A DNA stretch of 64,000 nt, taken from contig JASBSB010000001.1 in assembly GCA_030149205.1 (NCBI GenBank), positions 519,142 through 583,141 on the forward strand, written 5' to 3'. The notes beneath the pieces were generated by a model. The model was not told where the DNA came from, did not search any database, and worked only from the letters and a program-made list of their open reading frames with translations. A program made the position numbers and the translations under genes. How positions within the stretch are numbered: position 1 is the stretch's first letter; each line of letters opens with the position of its first letter. Below are positions 44,644 to 52,929 of the stretch, piece after piece. Origin of the DNA: Candidatus Heimdallarchaeota archaeon. Its GTDB lineage: Archaea > Asgardarchaeota > Heimdallarchaeia > Heimdallarchaeales > Kariarchaeaceae.

Positions 44644-45483
44644 CTATTTAGAATAGTCATACTGCTCGGGTTCAAAATCTGGAGAAAATACATGCTTGAC
44701 ATTACCCGCTTCAATTGAGAATTCTGCTAATATTGCCTCTCGCCATTCTTCTGCGACCTCTTTTACCTTTTCCTCTGAGACTTTGGTTGAATACAGGTGT
44801 AAAGACAACCAATACTTCCCATTTGTTTTTCTTGGGTGTGTCTTGAAATAAATATCTGGATATTTCTTCACAAATTTGTTAGTGATGTGAGATATTGTCG
44901 ATTCTCCTGTACCGAAAAGTTCGAAGCCAAATTCATGAATTTCTGACCTACCAAAAGTTTCAACAAGAATTGGTATGATTTGGTTTTCTAGGATATCTTT
45001 CATTTCTGCGGGTACTCCTGGGAGTGAGAAAATTTTCATAGAATTATATTGGGTATAGACGCCTGGGGCTGTCCCCTTTGTGTTAATCAGTGGTATACTG
45101 TCTTTTGGAAGGGTGGCCATTTTCATTCTCGATCCACTTAGTCGTCCTTTGCCAACTTTCTCTTCGATCATACTTATAGCATTTTCATTTGGTTCCAAAG
45201 GTCTTTTCATAAAGTCTGCTAAGACCTCTAGTTGAATATCATCATAAGTAGGACCAAGTCCACCCATTACAAACAATACATCAGGAGACCTTTGTTGAAT
45301 CTCATTTAGAACCGAAATAATCAGTTTTCTATCATCTCCAATTGTCGTTTCTCTTTGAATTGAATATCCTAGCTTAGTAAGTTCTAAGGCCACATAACTG
45401 AAGTTAGTGTTAACAGTCCTTCCAATCATCAATTCATATCCCAGACATAATATCTCTATTTTTGGGGATGATGTTAAGCTCAT
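44644..45483 (-). CDS. CinA-like/molybdopterin-binding domain protein (COG1058)
   Basis: 279 residues. The MoCF-binding fold has EILCLGYELMIGRTVNTN at the start, VLFVMGGLGPTYDD (glycine loop) near residue 75 and FSLPGVPAEMKDIL near 155. The C-terminal part aligns with the CinA middle domain (FELFGTGESTISHI). There is no C-terminal nicotinamide-nucleotide deamidase domain. Related proteins hydrolyse ADP-ribose or FAD-like nucleotides. It lies between FAD synthetase and glycerate kinase, which fits nucleotide cofactor housekeeping. The substrate is uncertain. Confidence 0.88.
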   Translation of the reverse strand: MSLTSSPKIEILCLGYELMIGRTVNTNFSYVALELTKLGYSIQRETTIGDDRKLIISVLNEIQQRSPDVLFVMGGLGPTYDDIQLEVLADFMKRPLEPNENAISMIEEKVGKGRLSGSRMKMATLPKDSIPLINTKGTAPGVYTQYNSMKIFSLPGVPAEMKDILENQIIPILVETFGRSEIHEFGFELFGTGESTISHITNKFVKKYPDIYFKTHPRKTNGKYWLSLHLYSTKVSEEKVKEVAEEWREAILAEFSIEAGNVKHVFSPDFEPEQYDYSK

Positions 45484-45546
45484 TAACCAACCTTAGGAAT
45501 ACAAAAAACATAAAGATTAGTATACAGTTTATTTGATTTCATTGAA

Positions 45547-46170
45547 TTATAATTTTGCATTTCGAATTTTATCCAGTATTGTGGTAGTTGATATGCCATC
45601 CAGATCTGCTTTTAATTTAACAAATTCAATTGATTTTAACCCCATTTTATCTAGATCAGATTTTAATTTCTCGATAATATGATGTTGATCTGCACCAATG
45701 GCTATAATATCAGGATCTATCATTTTAACGCTTTCTAGATGATTTGTCTCGTGACCTAAAATTGCAATGTCAACCAGCTTTAATGAATTTAGCATAACCA
45801 ACCGATCGGTTTCACTGTTAATTGGTTTTCTCTTTCTGTTTAAAACTGTAATATCTCTGGCTACTACTACAACCAGGGTATCTCCAAATTTTCTGGCTTC
45901 TTCTAATGTTTTAAGATGTCCAACATGAAGAATATCATAGACACCTCCAGTAAATACAACTTTAAATGTTGATCTCCCCAAAGCTGTAAGCTTTATCTCG
46001 GAGTTTTTAGTCTTTATGTATCCTTTTTCTTCAAGGTGGCTAAGGTACTTCTCCAAATTTAGTGGACAACCCTCAGGCATTAATTTTTTTAGCGGAACAT
46101 CTTGTGATGACAATGAGGAAAGATATATCCTAATTAATATGAATTTGTCAATATCTCTAATTTTTGACAC
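45547..46170 (-). CDS. ribL: FAD synthetase (RibL type) with an N-terminal winged-helix region
   Basis: 207 residues. Residues ~1-68 look like a winged helix-turn-helix (LEEKGYIKTKNSEIKLTALG). Residues ~69-205 are a nucleotidyltransferase: FTGGVYDILHVGHLKTLEEA with HVGH at 82-85, VVVARDITVLNRKRKPI, and a late ISTTTI motif. This matches archaeal RibL, which adenylates FMN to FAD. The N-terminal region may make it its own regulator or bind nucleic acid. It starts an operon with the CinA-like and glycerate kinase genes, near riboflavin kinase. Confidence 0.87.
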   Translation of the reverse strand: MSKIRDIDKFILIRIYLSSLSSQDVPLKKLMPEGCPLNLEKYLSHLEEKGYIKTKNSEIKLTALGRSTFKVVFTGGVYDILHVGHLKTLEEARKFGDTLVVVVARDITVLNRKRKPINSETDRLVMLNSLKLVDIAILGHETNHLESVKMIDPDIIAIGADQHHIIEKLKSDLDKMGLKSIEFVKLKADLDGISTTTILDKIRNAKL

Positions 46171-46354
46171 TTAACTTTTTTTAATTAAATTAAACTTAAG
46201 GACGTTGATATTTTCGTATACAATTTTCAGATTCTTATTTGTTTTCAATTTCATAGTAAAGTTGAACAAAAAATGAAGGTTGGACAGCAACACAATCGGA
46301 ACTAATAAGAACTAGAGGAAGTTGAGAGATATGCTTATTGATGTGAATAAGTAA

Positions 46355-46441
46355 GCTCGCTTAGCTTAGTCGGGAGAGCGCACGGCTGAAGAATTTTGTT
46401 TTGAAACCGTGAGGTCGCGAGTTCAAGTCTCGCAGCGAGCA
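46355..46441 (+). tRNA. tRNA-Phe (GAA) with a 14-base intron
   Basis: Acceptor GCTCGCT pairs with AGCGAGC plus discriminator A. T8-A9, a D-arm GCT/AGC, the anticodon stem CACGG/CCGTG, variable loop AGGTC and T-arm GCGAG-TTCAAGT-CTCGC all fold. The anticodon loop is 21 bases, so 14 (46392-46405) form an intron after position 37. The splice signal is a relaxed bulge-helix-bulge with a weak central helix. The spliced anticodon is GAA. CCA is not encoded. Confidence 0.9.
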
Positions 46442-46460
46442 TTAGTGTTATATCAAACCA

Positions 46461-46616
46461 TTATTTTTTTTCATTGAGATTTGTTGAGCCCTTTAGATGT
46501 TTAGGATAAAATGGACAGTGCCTACAACCACTCCCACAGCAGTATCCTCTTTTTGTGTGGTAGCTTTCTGTAAATACAACCAATCCAGTTTCCGGATCAA
46601 GGTAAGTATCTGTCAA
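46461..46616 (-). CDS. Small DUF5522-like cysteine-rich protein, 51 residues
   Basis: A short frame starts at TTG 46616 and ends at TAA 46461. The product reads TDTYLDPETGLVVFTESYH, then TKRGYCCGSGCRHCPFYPKH and an Asn/Lys-rich tail. The pattern Y-x-DPETG...F-T-x-x-YH-x-KRG-x-CC-x-x-x-C-x-x-CP is that of DUF5522 proteins found in bacteria and archaea. The four clustered cysteines could bind zinc or an FeS cluster. Its function is unknown. It lies between tRNA-Phe and acetoacetyl-CoA synthetase. Confidence 0.8.
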   Translation of the reverse strand: MTDTYLDPETGLVVFTESYHTKRGYCCGSGCRHCPFYPKHLKGSTNLNEKK

Positions 46617-46735
46617 TAATCAAATATTTTGAATGACAATATTAGGTTAATGATAAGGATATTTGTGATCTAGAATTGGTATTGTTCCCTGAAGCATAAG
46701 AAACCTTTTATTGTTAATTTTTCAAGTTTTATCAG

Positions 46736-48667
46736 ATGATGAAACCACTGTGGAAACCAACAGAAGAAAGGGTCAAAAGGTCTCAAATACTTAAATTTAT
46801 GGAGTATGTAAATACTCAGTACAACAAAGAATTTGATTCGTATAATCAGTTATATGAATGGTCGGTGACTGATATAGAAAATTTTTGGAAGTCTGTCAGT
46901 GAGTTTACAAAGATTAAGTACATCAAAAGGGGGCATTCTATAGTAGAAAACCTAGATAGCTTTGCACCTGAAACAAATTGGTTTGAGGGATATTCTCTAA
47001 ATTTTGCTCAAAATCTGCTGAAAAGACGAGATCAGCATGAAGCTATAATCTATGTTAAAGAGAATGGATCTATTCAAAAAATAACTTATGCAGACCTATA
47101 TCTGAAAGTAAACAGTCTTGTTGAAGTCTTAAGATCATTAGGCGTCAAACCAGGGGAGAGGCTTGTTGGTTACCTTCCGAATTCTCCTGAGACCATTATT
47201 GCTATGCTTGCCACAACAGCTTTAGGGGGAACCTGGGCTTCATGTGGAGCAGAGTTAGGTGCACAAGCAACAATTGACAGATTGGGACAGATTGAACCAA
47301 AAGTGCTTTTTACATGCGAAGATTATCTGTATAAAGGGAAAAAGTTTGATTTGAGGAAAAAGGCAGAAGTTGTTGCCAAATCAATCCCCTCTATAGAAAC
47401 CACCATTATAAAAACAGGTATGCCCTTAAAAACTGGACAATTACTTTGGGAATACAATTTAACAGAACAGGAATTAATGTTTACGGAGGTTCCATTTGAA
47501 CATCCTTTATTCATAATGTTCTCTTCTGGGACAACCGGAAAACCAAAATGCTTGACCCAAGGAACTGGTGGGGTTCTAATTAATCACCTCAAGGAATTAA
47601 TGATCCATACAGATCTAACAGAATCAGATAAATTGATGTATCTAACCTCACCTAGTTGGATGATGTGGAATTGGCAGGCTACTGCTCTAGCAATAGGAAC
47701 CACCATCGTATTATTTGATGGGAATCCACTTTACCCAGATTGGAAGACAGTCTTTAACCTTATAGATCGCCTAGGAGTAACGGTATTCGGATGTTCAGCA
47801 ACGTATATTTTGACTCTGAAGAATATGGGGCTATCTCCTAAATCAACTTTTGATCTCTCTTCCTTAAAAGAAATATCTCAAACAGGTTCAGCCTTATCGG
47901 AAGAAGGCTTTGAATACGTCTATTCTGAAATTAAATCAGATCTTCATTTTAATTCTATCTCGGGTGGAACAGATATTAATGGTTGTTTTGCTATTGGATC
48001 TCCAATCATTCCAGTATATTCTGGTGAATTACAATCTAGGGGATTAGGTATGAAAGTCAAAGCTTATGATGAAAATGCGAATCCTGTCTATGATCAAGAA
48101 GGTGAATTAGTTTGTGAGCTTCCTACACCTTCGATGCCTATATATTTTTGGAATGACCCAGATAATCAAAAATATTTTAATGCATACTTCAATTATTTTA
48201 CACAAAAAAGAGTTTGGAGACATGGTGACTACATTTTGATTGATAGCAAGACTGGTGGAGTCATTTTCTTTGGGCGTTCTGACTCTGTGTTAAAGCCATC
48301 GGGGGTTAGGATCGGAACCGCAGAAATATACAACATCGTTGAAAACTTATCTGAAATAGAAGACAGTCTTGCAATAGGACAAAGTTATAAGAATGATCAG
48401 AGGATTTTGTTATTTGTAAAGTTAAACCCTAGTTTCAGCTTAACTGAGGAGCTGAAAAATAAGATTAAGAAAGAATTAAAAATTAGAGCTTCACCAAGAC
48501 ATGTTCCAGCAATTATCCTTGAAACTCCAGATATACCTTATACATTCAGTGGAAAGAAGGTCGAATCAGCTGTAACGAACATCATAAATGGAAAACCAGT
48601 CACAAACCGTGGAGCTTTGAGAAATCCTGAGTCATTGGATTGGTTCTCAAATCTATCAATTGAATGA
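46736..48667 (+). CDS. Acetoacetyl-CoA synthetase
   Basis: 643 residues, the length of acetoacetate-CoA ligases. N-terminal LWKPTEERVKRSQILKFM, FEGYSLNFAQNLL and ALGGTWASCGAELG are typical. The AMP-binding motif SSGTTGKPK (~262-270) and TSPSWMMWNWQATALAIG follow, with SGGTDINGCF and FGRSDSVLKPSGVRIGTAEIY of the hinge. It activates acetoacetate with ATP and CoA. Acetoacetate is a product of the fumarylacetoacetase encoded at 56980, so the two may act in one pathway. Its 3' end (from 48569) is repeated at 50213. Confidence 0.92.
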   Translation: MMKPLWKPTEERVKRSQILKFMEYVNTQYNKEFDSYNQLYEWSVTDIENFWKSVSEFTKIKYIKRGHSIVENLDSFAPETNWFEGYSLNFAQNLLKRRDQHEAIIYVKENGSIQKITYADLYLKVNSLVEVLRSLGVKPGERLVGYLPNSPETIIAMLATTALGGTWASCGAELGAQATIDRLGQIEPKVLFTCEDYLYKGKKFDLRKKAEVVAKSIPSIETTIIKTGMPLKTGQLLWEYNLTEQELMFTEVPFEHPLFIMFSSGTTGKPKCLTQGTGGVLINHLKELMIHTDLTESDKLMYLTSPSWMMWNWQATALAIGTTIVLFDGNPLYPDWKTVFNLIDRLGVTVFGCSATYILTLKNMGLSPKSTFDLSSLKEISQTGSALSEEGFEYVYSEIKSDLHFNSISGGTDINGCFAIGSPIIPVYSGELQSRGLGMKVKAYDENANPVYDQEGELVCELPTPSMPIYFWNDPDNQKYFNAYFNYFTQKRVWRHGDYILIDSKTGGVIFFGRSDSVLKPSGVRIGTAEIYNIVENLSEIEDSLAIGQSYKNDQRILLFVKLNPSFSLTEELKNKIKKELKIRASPRHVPAIILETPDIPYTFSGKKVESAVTNIINGKPVTNRGALRNPESLDWFSNLSIE

Positions 48668-48755
48668 GTTTACTAAAGATTTCAATTTTTAAATACTTAG
48701 AAGCAATGATTTGTCTATTTCGCTTTATTCATAAAACTAAAATTAGTTAAAAATT
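48569..48755 (+). repeat. Long direct repeat, left copy (3' end of acetoacetyl-CoA synthetase)
   Basis: About 187 bases, matching 50213-50399 with only five visible mismatches (~97%). It covers the last 33 codons of the synthetase, its stop and the following intergenic sequence. The secreted protein gene lies between the copies. Confidence 0.9.
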
Positions 48756-48761
48756 TTTCTG

Positions 48762-49751
48762 TTATTTGTTTTTTCTCTTTTTAATTGGAATAATTATGAT
48801 AAATAAAACAGAAAGCATCAAAAGAAGATTAATTCGCAATTTATTTGTATTCGTAGTAATTCTGTTTTTCACCAAAAATAATTCTTGAAATACTGTGGGA
48901 GTAAACTGTGCAAGACTGATACCTGATGCAGTCTTTATTTTTGCTGGAACGGTATGTTTAATATAAACAGGTAATTTAATATTAGAATCCCATGTCATCT
49001 CTAAAGATGGCACTGTAACATTATTTAATGCATAGGGTGTTATAGAACTAACCGCTTGTCCAAAATAGAATTTTATTGAAAATGGTGTTAAGGTATAGTT
49101 TCTAATTAAAACACTTTGGGGCTGGTTTGTTGATAACACATATTGATTATCAATTATTATTTGGTTACTATAACCATTTGTTTCATTATTTATTGTATCT
49201 AATCCAAGTGTTCTAACAAATTTTACACTTTCAGCGGTTGCAAATGCTTTTGCTGGATTAGTGACAAAAAATTTCTGTTTTGTAATTATGGCAGTATAAC
49301 TATAATTTGTCCATTCATATTTAGTACTATTGTATCGATAAAAATTCGCTTCCTTATATTTTATATATCCAGAATACTTCGCGTTGTCAAAAATCGGGAA
49401 ACCTCCTTCTTGAGTGAGATATAAACTATCTGACACGCTTTTGTTGATAAATGTCTTTGCATAAAACAATCGCATTGATTTTATAGTTCCATTTCCCACC
49501 ACTGATTTATTTGTCAAAATATCAAAATTATATTGAAAATAAACAGTTCGATTGGATTTAACTTTAGCAAGGGCTAAGGTATCAGTTGATACATACTGTT
49601 CAATACCAGTAGCAGTTTCGTTATATGTTTTTCCTATGGTATTTTTATATAACCATGTGTCGTTTTTCTGTATCTTCAGCCCATAAACAATAGGTGAGTT
49701 TACAGAGATAAATAGAAGGGTAAGTAGTATAAATAAAAATGCTTTCTTCAT
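48762..49751 (-). CDS. Secreted membrane-anchored protein of unknown function
   Basis: 329 residues from ATG 49751; an upstream ATG at 49805 would bury the signal peptide. Residues 1-24 (MKKAFLFILLTLLFISVNSP) are a signal peptide and the C terminus has a membrane helix with a KKRKNK tail. The exterior part is rich in Asn, Thr, Ser and Tyr with many glycosylation sites and beta-strand patterns. No family is recognised. It lies on the opposite strand between two copies of a 187 base direct repeat, so it may have arrived by insertion. Confidence 0.65.
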   Translation of the reverse strand: MKKAFLFILLTLLFISVNSPIVYGLKIQKNDTWLYKNTIGKTYNETATGIEQYVSTDTLALAKVKSNRTVYFQYNFDILTNKSVVGNGTIKSMRLFYAKTFINKSVSDSLYLTQEGGFPIFDNAKYSGYIKYKEANFYRYNSTKYEWTNYSYTAIITKQKFFVTNPAKAFATAESVKFVRTLGLDTINNETNGYSNQIIIDNQYVLSTNQPQSVLIRNYTLTPFSIKFYFGQAVSSITPYALNNVTVPSLEMTWDSNIKLPVYIKHTVPAKIKTASGISLAQFTPTVFQELFLVKNRITTNTNKLRINLLLMLSVLFIIIIPIKKRKNK

Positions 49752-49805
49752 ATAAAACAATTGTAAATTAGATATAATTATCTTTCTCTTATTATTTATT
49801 CTCAA

Positions 49806-50212
49806 GTTGTATTATTCTTTTTCCAAACTATTTCGTTTCTTCAATTATATAATACATTATTTTATTTGAAGAATATACAATAGGGAGGTCCTTTTTGTCA
49901 AAGTATCAACAAGTGACTTATCTAAATACTGTATATCTTCGGTTATATATTCCCAATCCTTTTTGTTCGTATTTATCCAATAAAAAATTTCAGATTAAAT
50001 TTATATATAACATTTGTATTATCTAATTGATATAATTTGATATATACTTAAATCTTTTTGAGAATGTAACATATTTCAAATAACAATTACTATCCCGTGC
50101 CAAGGTAGTACCTGTGCCATTAAAATGCTTGAAGATGTTACATTCTCGTTTTATAGCTCTTAATTCCATATTAGTTGTAATAAGACTGCTTGGGTGATAA
50201 AGAGTAGAACCT
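49806..50212. other. AT-rich gap with an inverted repeat, no gene
   Basis: No gene with a recognisable family is supported. The only structure seen is the 13 base inverted repeat at 50060-50147. The strong AT bias near 49830-50050 could hold the promoter of the minus-strand secreted protein. Confidence 0.35.
50060..50147. repeat. Perfect 13-base inverted repeat around ~62 bases
   Basis: GAGAATGTAACAT at 50060-50072 is the exact reverse complement of ATGTTACATTCTC at 50135-50147. Between them is a smaller dyad, AGGTA-G-TACCT. The unit could be a hairpin RNA, a regulatory site, or the remains of a miniature element. Confidence 0.5.
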
Positions 50213-50399
50213 GCTGTAACGAACATCATAAATGGAAAACCAGTCACAAACCGTGGAGCTTTGAGAAGTCCGGAGTCATTGGATTGGTTCTCAAATCTAT
50301 CAATTGAATGAGTTTACTAAAGATTTCAATTTTTAAATACTTAGAAGCAATGGTTTGTCTATTTCGCTTTATTCATAAATCTAAAATTAGTTATAAATT
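50213..50399 (+). repeat. Long direct repeat, right copy
   Basis: This copy of 48569-48755 contains a non-functional piece of the synthetase 3' end and leads straight into the ATG of the thioesterase at 50400. The natural intergenic DNA between synthetase and thioesterase therefore seems to have been duplicated, and the thioesterase promoter is probably in the repeat. Confidence 0.9.
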
Positions 50400-50828
50400 A
50401 TGGTTGATGAATTTAGTTTTGAGGTAGAGATAAAACCTAGATTTAGTGATTTTGATCTGTTTGGACATGTGAACAACGCGATTATTGTGACCTATCTTGA
50501 ATTCGTAAGAACCCAAATGTTGGAGAGATATGATAAAGAATTTAATAAATATTGGACGAAATTGTTTCTTATGATAGCTCATTTAGAGGTAGATTTTTTG
50601 AAACCTATTACTCCAAGAATAAGTTTAATTGGCTCATTGAGGGTGAGTAAGATTGGCAACAAATCCTGGGAGTTTGAGTATTCAATTACTGATAGCACAC
50701 GGAAGACAATGTTTGTCAAAGCCTCGAGTGTTCAAGTTATTGTAGACCCTCAACTGAACAGATCGATTGTGTTACCAGATGATTTACGGACGACATTAGG
50801 GAACCTAATGGTAATTGAAAAACGTTAA
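50400..50828 (+). CDS. Acyl-CoA thioesterase, hotdog fold (YbgC/FadM-like)
   Basis: 142 residues. The active-site segment RFSDFDLFGHVNNAIIVTYLE has the Asp (17) and His-Val-Asn-Asn pattern of 4-hydroxybenzoyl-CoA-type thioesterases. The rest follows the hotdog helix and sheet, with VDFLKPI and SSVQVIVD. It hydrolyses acyl-CoA; the chain is unknown. It was probably once next to acetoacetyl-CoA synthetase, now separated by the repeat and inserted gene, and it is followed by the enolase-superfamily gene by 55 bases. Confidence 0.87.
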   Translation: MVDEFSFEVEIKPRFSDFDLFGHVNNAIIVTYLEFVRTQMLERYDKEFNKYWTKLFLMIAHLEVDFLKPITPRISLIGSLRVSKIGNKSWEFEYSITDSTRKTMFVKASSVQVIVDPQLNRSIVLPDDLRTTLGNLMVIEKR

Positions 50829-50883
50829 GAAAATTTAAGTGAACCAATAAAAGGTTAAATCATTGAAATATTAGTATAATTAA

Positions 50884-52002
50884 ATGAATATCAAACTCGA
50901 ACAACAGATGATAAAATTACCATTGGTTCATCCATTTGAAACCAGCTTTGGAATACAAAAAGACAAATATGCAGTTATCATCAAATTGACAGATGATGAG
51001 GGGAATGTGGGGTGGGGCGAAACAATTGCAGATGAATATCCAGGTTATTCTTATGAAACAAAAGAGACTGTTTGGTTAATTCAGAGAGATTTTTTGATCC
51101 CCCAATTTCTCACAAAGTTTGATCATGATTTTCCTGAAATTGCTGATGTGTATTCTGCCTTCCAACATGTGAGGGGACATAATTTCGCAAAAACTGGATT
51201 GGAGGCTGCATATTGGTCGCTTAGAGCAGATAGAGAGAGAAAAAGTTTAGGGCAGTATTACGGGAGCACAAAGAATGAGATCCCTACAGGAGTGTCAATA
51301 GGAATTCAAGAGTCAATAAAGGAATTGATCTCACGAATTGAATTTTTTGTTGATCAGGGATACAAAAGGATAAAAATGAAAATCAAACCTGGATGGGATA
51401 TAACGGTTGTAAAAGAGGTGAGAGATGTTTACCCAGATATTCCCATCATGGTTGATGCAAATTCAGCGTATTCCTTGAAAGATAAGGATAAGACAATAAT
51501 GAGGTCACTCGACAGGTTTGACCTTATGATGATTGAACAACCTTTGGCTTTTGATGATATGTTAGACCATAAGCTGCTACAATCAGAAATTGAAACACCT
51601 ATTTGCTTGGACGAATCTATTCATTCTGTAAATCACGCTATCCAAGCAATAAATTATGATTGTGCAAGAATTATCAATATTAAACCAGCTCGAGTGGGCG
51701 GATATTCCAAAGCAATTGAAATCGCAGAAAATCTAGGTTCAGGAAAAGTTTGGCTTGGAGGAATGTTAGAAACTGGAATAGGTCGCATGCATAACTTATT
51801 TGTTCAAGCAAGGGATGAATATTCTATTCCTGGAGACACATCTGGGTCTAACAGATACTTTGAACGTGATATAATCAATCCTCAGGTTACTGTTAACAAG
51901 AATGGAACAATTTCATTACCAAAAGGTAAAAATCTTGGAGTCGAGGTTGATGAAGAATTCATAAAGCAAAAGCAAACAAGATATGCTGAGTACAGAAGGT
52001 AA
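50884..52002 (+). CDS. Enolase superfamily enzyme: o-succinylbenzoate synthase / N-acylamino acid racemase-like
   Basis: 372 residues. The capping domain starts LPLVHPFETSFG, and the barrel holds K-x-K in KRIKMKIKPGWD (Lys164, Lys166), metal ligands Asp191 (MVDANSAY), Glu218 (MIEQPL) and Asp243 (CLDES), and the opposite base Lys267 in NIKPARVGG. This is the MenC/NSAR branch. It either makes o-succinylbenzoate for menaquinone or racemises N-acylamino acids; the sequence does not decide. A membrane oxidoreductase of the ETF:menaquinone type in the window gives mild support to the menaquinone role, but no other men genes are here. Confidence 0.88.
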   Translation: MNIKLEQQMIKLPLVHPFETSFGIQKDKYAVIIKLTDDEGNVGWGETIADEYPGYSYETKETVWLIQRDFLIPQFLTKFDHDFPEIADVYSAFQHVRGHNFAKTGLEAAYWSLRADRERKSLGQYYGSTKNEIPTGVSIGIQESIKELISRIEFFVDQGYKRIKMKIKPGWDITVVKEVRDVYPDIPIMVDANSAYSLKDKDKTIMRSLDRFDLMMIEQPLAFDDMLDHKLLQSEIETPICLDESIHSVNHAIQAINYDCARIINIKPARVGGYSKAIEIAENLGSGKVWLGGMLETGIGRMHNLFVQARDEYSIPGDTSGSNRYFERDIINPQVTVNKNGTISLPKGKNLGVEVDEEFIKQKQTRYAEYRR

Positions 52003-52022
52003 AGTTTGTTCACAATCTTAAT

Positions 52023-52649
52023 TTACAATGAAAGTTGGTTTAGGAGGTATCTATCGATGTCAGGTACGATATGGTGGTCAGCACATCGAGGTTCATAGGT
52101 TATCTCCTCTGAGCTTCCTTCAATAATTATAGTTGGGCTTAAAGCACTGTCAGGTAATCCATTTCTAAGCCTCTGAGGGAGCACTCCATCATTATGACAA
52201 CCACTTATGTTGCAAACACTAAAAACTGACTTTATAGGGGTGTCACTCAGTGCCATAATTTGCGGCATAATTCCAAAGGGTTGTCCTCTGAAGTCGGTGT
52301 GTAACCCACTTAAAACGATATTATGACCTTTGAACTTTAACAGTTGGACTGCATAAATCAAACTCTCATCACAAAATTGAACTTCATCAATTAGAATAAG
52401 ACTTGGGACCCCATTTACAAAATTCAATAATTCACGACCGTTTGAAAACAATGATGCTCTACGTTCCATTCCATCACGACTTTTGATAAATTCGTCATCT
52501 CGTGTATCAACAGTTGGTTTGAAGTATAACACCTTAACATCCCCAAACTCCTCAGCTCTCATACCTCTATACAGCAGTTCCCTACTTTTCCCTGAAAACA
52601 TTGTACCAACGATACATTCAATATATCCGGGGTTGAATGTACTGTTCAT
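52023..52649 (-). CDS. tdk: Thymidine kinase
   Basis: 208 residues from ATG 52649, which places GYIECIVGTMFSGKS at the normal distance from the N terminus; ATG 52676 and TTG 52712 are alternatives. The P-loop is GTMFSGKS (15-22), LILIDEVQF carries the catalytic region, and the lasso loop has VLSGLHTDFRGQPFG. Zinc-type cysteines occur in CNISGC and CADHH. It phosphorylates thymidine to dTMP in the salvage pathway. It converges with the MenC-like gene, 20 bases apart. Confidence 0.93.
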   Translation of the reverse strand: MNSTFNPGYIECIVGTMFSGKSRELLYRGMRAEEFGDVKVLYFKPTVDTRDDEFIKSRDGMERRASLFSNGRELLNFVNGVPSLILIDEVQFCDESLIYAVQLLKFKGHNIVLSGLHTDFRGQPFGIMPQIMALSDTPIKSVFSVCNISGCHNDGVLPQRLRNGLPDSALSPTIIIEGSSEEITYEPRCADHHIVPDIDRYLLNQLSL

Positions 52650-52712
52650 TCTATAAATTTGATTTTCTTTTAACATTAGATAGCCACGTTTTCCTTGTTC
52701 GAACAAAACCAA

Positions 52713-52929
52713 ATGGAGAGTTCAAAAATATAAGTATATTTGTTATTTAGGGTCATTTAAATATGGCAAGGACAAAAATATTTAGGTTCCATGTTTCTTT
52801 TGCTTAATTATTTCAAAATATTGGGAAGGAGACGATGAAAGTCTAGAATTAATTATTAGAAGCACTAGCGCCAGCATTGACTGATCAACTAATAAAAACA
52901 AGAAACAATTTCATAAAGATTGACTTAAT
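52713..52929. other. Intergenic gap, nothing recognised
   Basis: AT-rich sequence between thymidine kinase and the next minus-strand gene. It likely holds the kinase promoter. I see no gene, tRNA or repeat. Confidence 0.3.
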
